DNA from: a virus
Length of the DNA stretch: 50,195 nt
Direction: 5' to 3' (one strand)
IMG/VR virus record: IMGVR_UViG_3300034072_000773
Span: 1 to 50,195 of that record
Below are positions 49,612 through 50,195 of the stretch, one piece after another; position 1 is the stretch's first letter; each line of letters begins with the position of its first letter. The notes under the pieces were generated by a model. It was not told the DNA's origin. It did not search any database and saw only the letters and a list, made by a program, of their open reading frames with translations. Both the position numbers and the translations under genes were made by a program.

Positions 49612-49940
49612 CAGTAGGCTCGCTCGAACAGGATCACGGTCATCGGCGTGTCCGGGTTGGCCTCCGGGTATTTCTCCCGGAGCCAAGCCATCGCCGCTTC
49701 ATCACTCCCATGGCCCGCCCGACGCGCATGGACATCGGCGATCCCGATCAGCGTCGTCTTGATCACCGACGAGACGAACACCGTCAGCGGGAGATAATTC
49801 CCGTTGGTCGCGGCGAACGTCATGCGACCGGGTTCGATCTTCCGGTCGCCGATACGGATGCTGGCAGTGATGGAGCCGTCGAGGACGCCCGGAAAAAGGG
49901 CGTCGTCGAGCAGCAGGTTGGGAGTGCTGGCGTCAAGCAT
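49611..49940 (-). CDS. ASCH-domain protein
   Basis: A 109-residue protein with the ASCH (PUA-like) pattern: S-I-T-A-S-I-R-I-G-D-R-K-I-E-P-G, L-P-L-T-V-F-V-S-S-V-I-K, then E-A-A-M-A-W-L-R-E-K-Y-P and M-T-V-I-L-F-E. ASCH proteins bind nucleic acid or modified nucleosides; some are RNases or amidohydrolases. It is coupled by TGATG to the kinase-like gene and overlaps the upstream gene by eight bases. Confidence 0.75.
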   Translation of the reverse strand: MLDASTPNLLLDDALFPGVLDGSITASIRIGDRKIEPGRMTFAATNGNYLPLTVFVSSVIKTTLIGIADVHARRAGHGSDEAAMAWLREKYPEANPDTPMTVILFERAY

Positions 49941-50103
49941 CTGCGGTCGGAGCCTCCAAGTGGCGGCTGCGGATGCAGAGGTCGAGATCGTTGGTGATCT
50001 GAGCCAAGACGAACTGCGTCGGGTTGGGGACGCAGTCGAGCATGAACTCGTCGAACTCGATCTGGCCGGTGAAGGTGTTATCCATTTCGATCGTGATTCG
50101 CAT
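49933..50103 (-). CDS. Small hypothetical protein
   Basis: A 56-residue protein with AGGATAA eight bases before its ATG. It reads M-R-I-T-I-E-M-D-N-T-F-T-G-Q-I-E-F-D then a helix with T-Q-F-V-L-A-Q-I. It overlaps the ASCH gene start by eight bases. The partial HNH gene to its right runs 26 bases into it. No function is known. Confidence 0.6.
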   Translation of the reverse strand: MRITIEMDNTFTGQIEFDEFMLDCVPNPTQFVLAQITNDLDLCIRSRHLEAPTADA

Positions 50104-50195
50104 CGGTATTATCCTGAATGTTGTTGTAGAAAGCCACGATTGATTGAAGTTCAGCCAAAGTAGCGTCGGATTTGATACGGTTGGCTCGCCAGCTA
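50078..50195 (-). CDS. HNH-type endonuclease, C-terminal part (cut by window edge)
   Basis: Thirty-eight codons enter from the right edge and stop at TAA 50078-50080. The visible part, S-W-R-A-N-R-I-K-S-D-A-T-L-A-E-L-Q-S-I-V then A-F-Y, matches the end of the HNH-type protein at 47989 (S-W-L-A-N-R-L-K-S-N-A-S-L-D-Q-L-K-A-I-V-S-F-Y) closely. It is therefore a paralogue. It runs 26 bases into the start of the next gene. Confidence 0.75.
   Translation of the reverse strand, partial: SWRANRIKSDATLAELQSIVAFYNNIQDNTDANHDRNG

Overview
This window is an internal segment of a tailed double-stranded DNA bacteriophage with a long non-contractile tail (siphovirus). Base composition is GC-rich. The tail-tip genes are those of the alphaproteobacterial gene-transfer-agent (GTA) type: DUF2460, DUF2163, an NlpC/P60 peptidase and a GTA-like tip protein, in that order. 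This suggests an alphaproteobacterial host, for example a sphingomonad- or caulobacter-like one. That host call is an inference; no host gene is present. Terminase, portal and capsid genes must lie left of base 1, and the right edge cuts an HNH-type gene.

Left half (1-30298), all on the + strand. The order is head-tail connector and tail terminator genes (2-1817), a very large tail tube protein (2021-3844), tail assembly chaperones made through a -1 frameshift at GGGAAAC (4075-4904), a 1645-residue tape measure protein, and the tail tip (9921-16034). A fibre and baseplate region follows (16084-24107), with two fibres sharing an N-terminal half. Then come an amidase endolysin, a two-gene spanin pair with overlapping frames, ThyX, an NAD-dependent DNA ligase and a run of small early-type genes including an XRE regulator. 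A strong bidirectional terminator at 30303-30334 ends this half.

Right half (30353-50195), all on the - strand. From left to right it holds a cI-like regulator, glutaredoxin, NrdB, an HNH gene, NrdA, a small class II aminoacyl-tRNA-synthetase-like protein, two MazG-like genes, a dNMP kinase and a Dda/RecD-like helicase. Further right are a protein with a polyampholyte tail, a gene interrupted by an in-frame amber codon, a Cas4-like Fe-S nuclease, a third MazG-like gene, a DnaQ-type exonuclease, a family A DNA polymerase, a second HNH gene, a DUF4326 protein, a kinase-like protein and an ASCH protein. Together these make, repair and replicate DNA and rebuild the dNTP pool.

The most striking signal is a 20-bp asymmetric sequence, consensus ACCGACATTCTNACTTGACA. 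It recurs at nearly every place where a new transcript should begin, on both strands and ahead of both late and early genes. Its right end is the -35 box, and a -10-like element often follows 16-17 bp later. Some sites carry a second copy as a direct repeat 23 bp downstream; others carry an inverted copy facing it across 3 bp. I read this as a phage-wide regulon controlled by one DNA-binding protein, possibly one of the two XRE regulators encoded here.

No gap longer than 300 bases lacks a gene. The two largest (1818-2020 and 3845-4074) hold regulatory DNA or potential RNA structure. I saw no tRNA, rRNA, CRISPR array, insertion sequence or integrase. No holin was recognised beside the endolysin.
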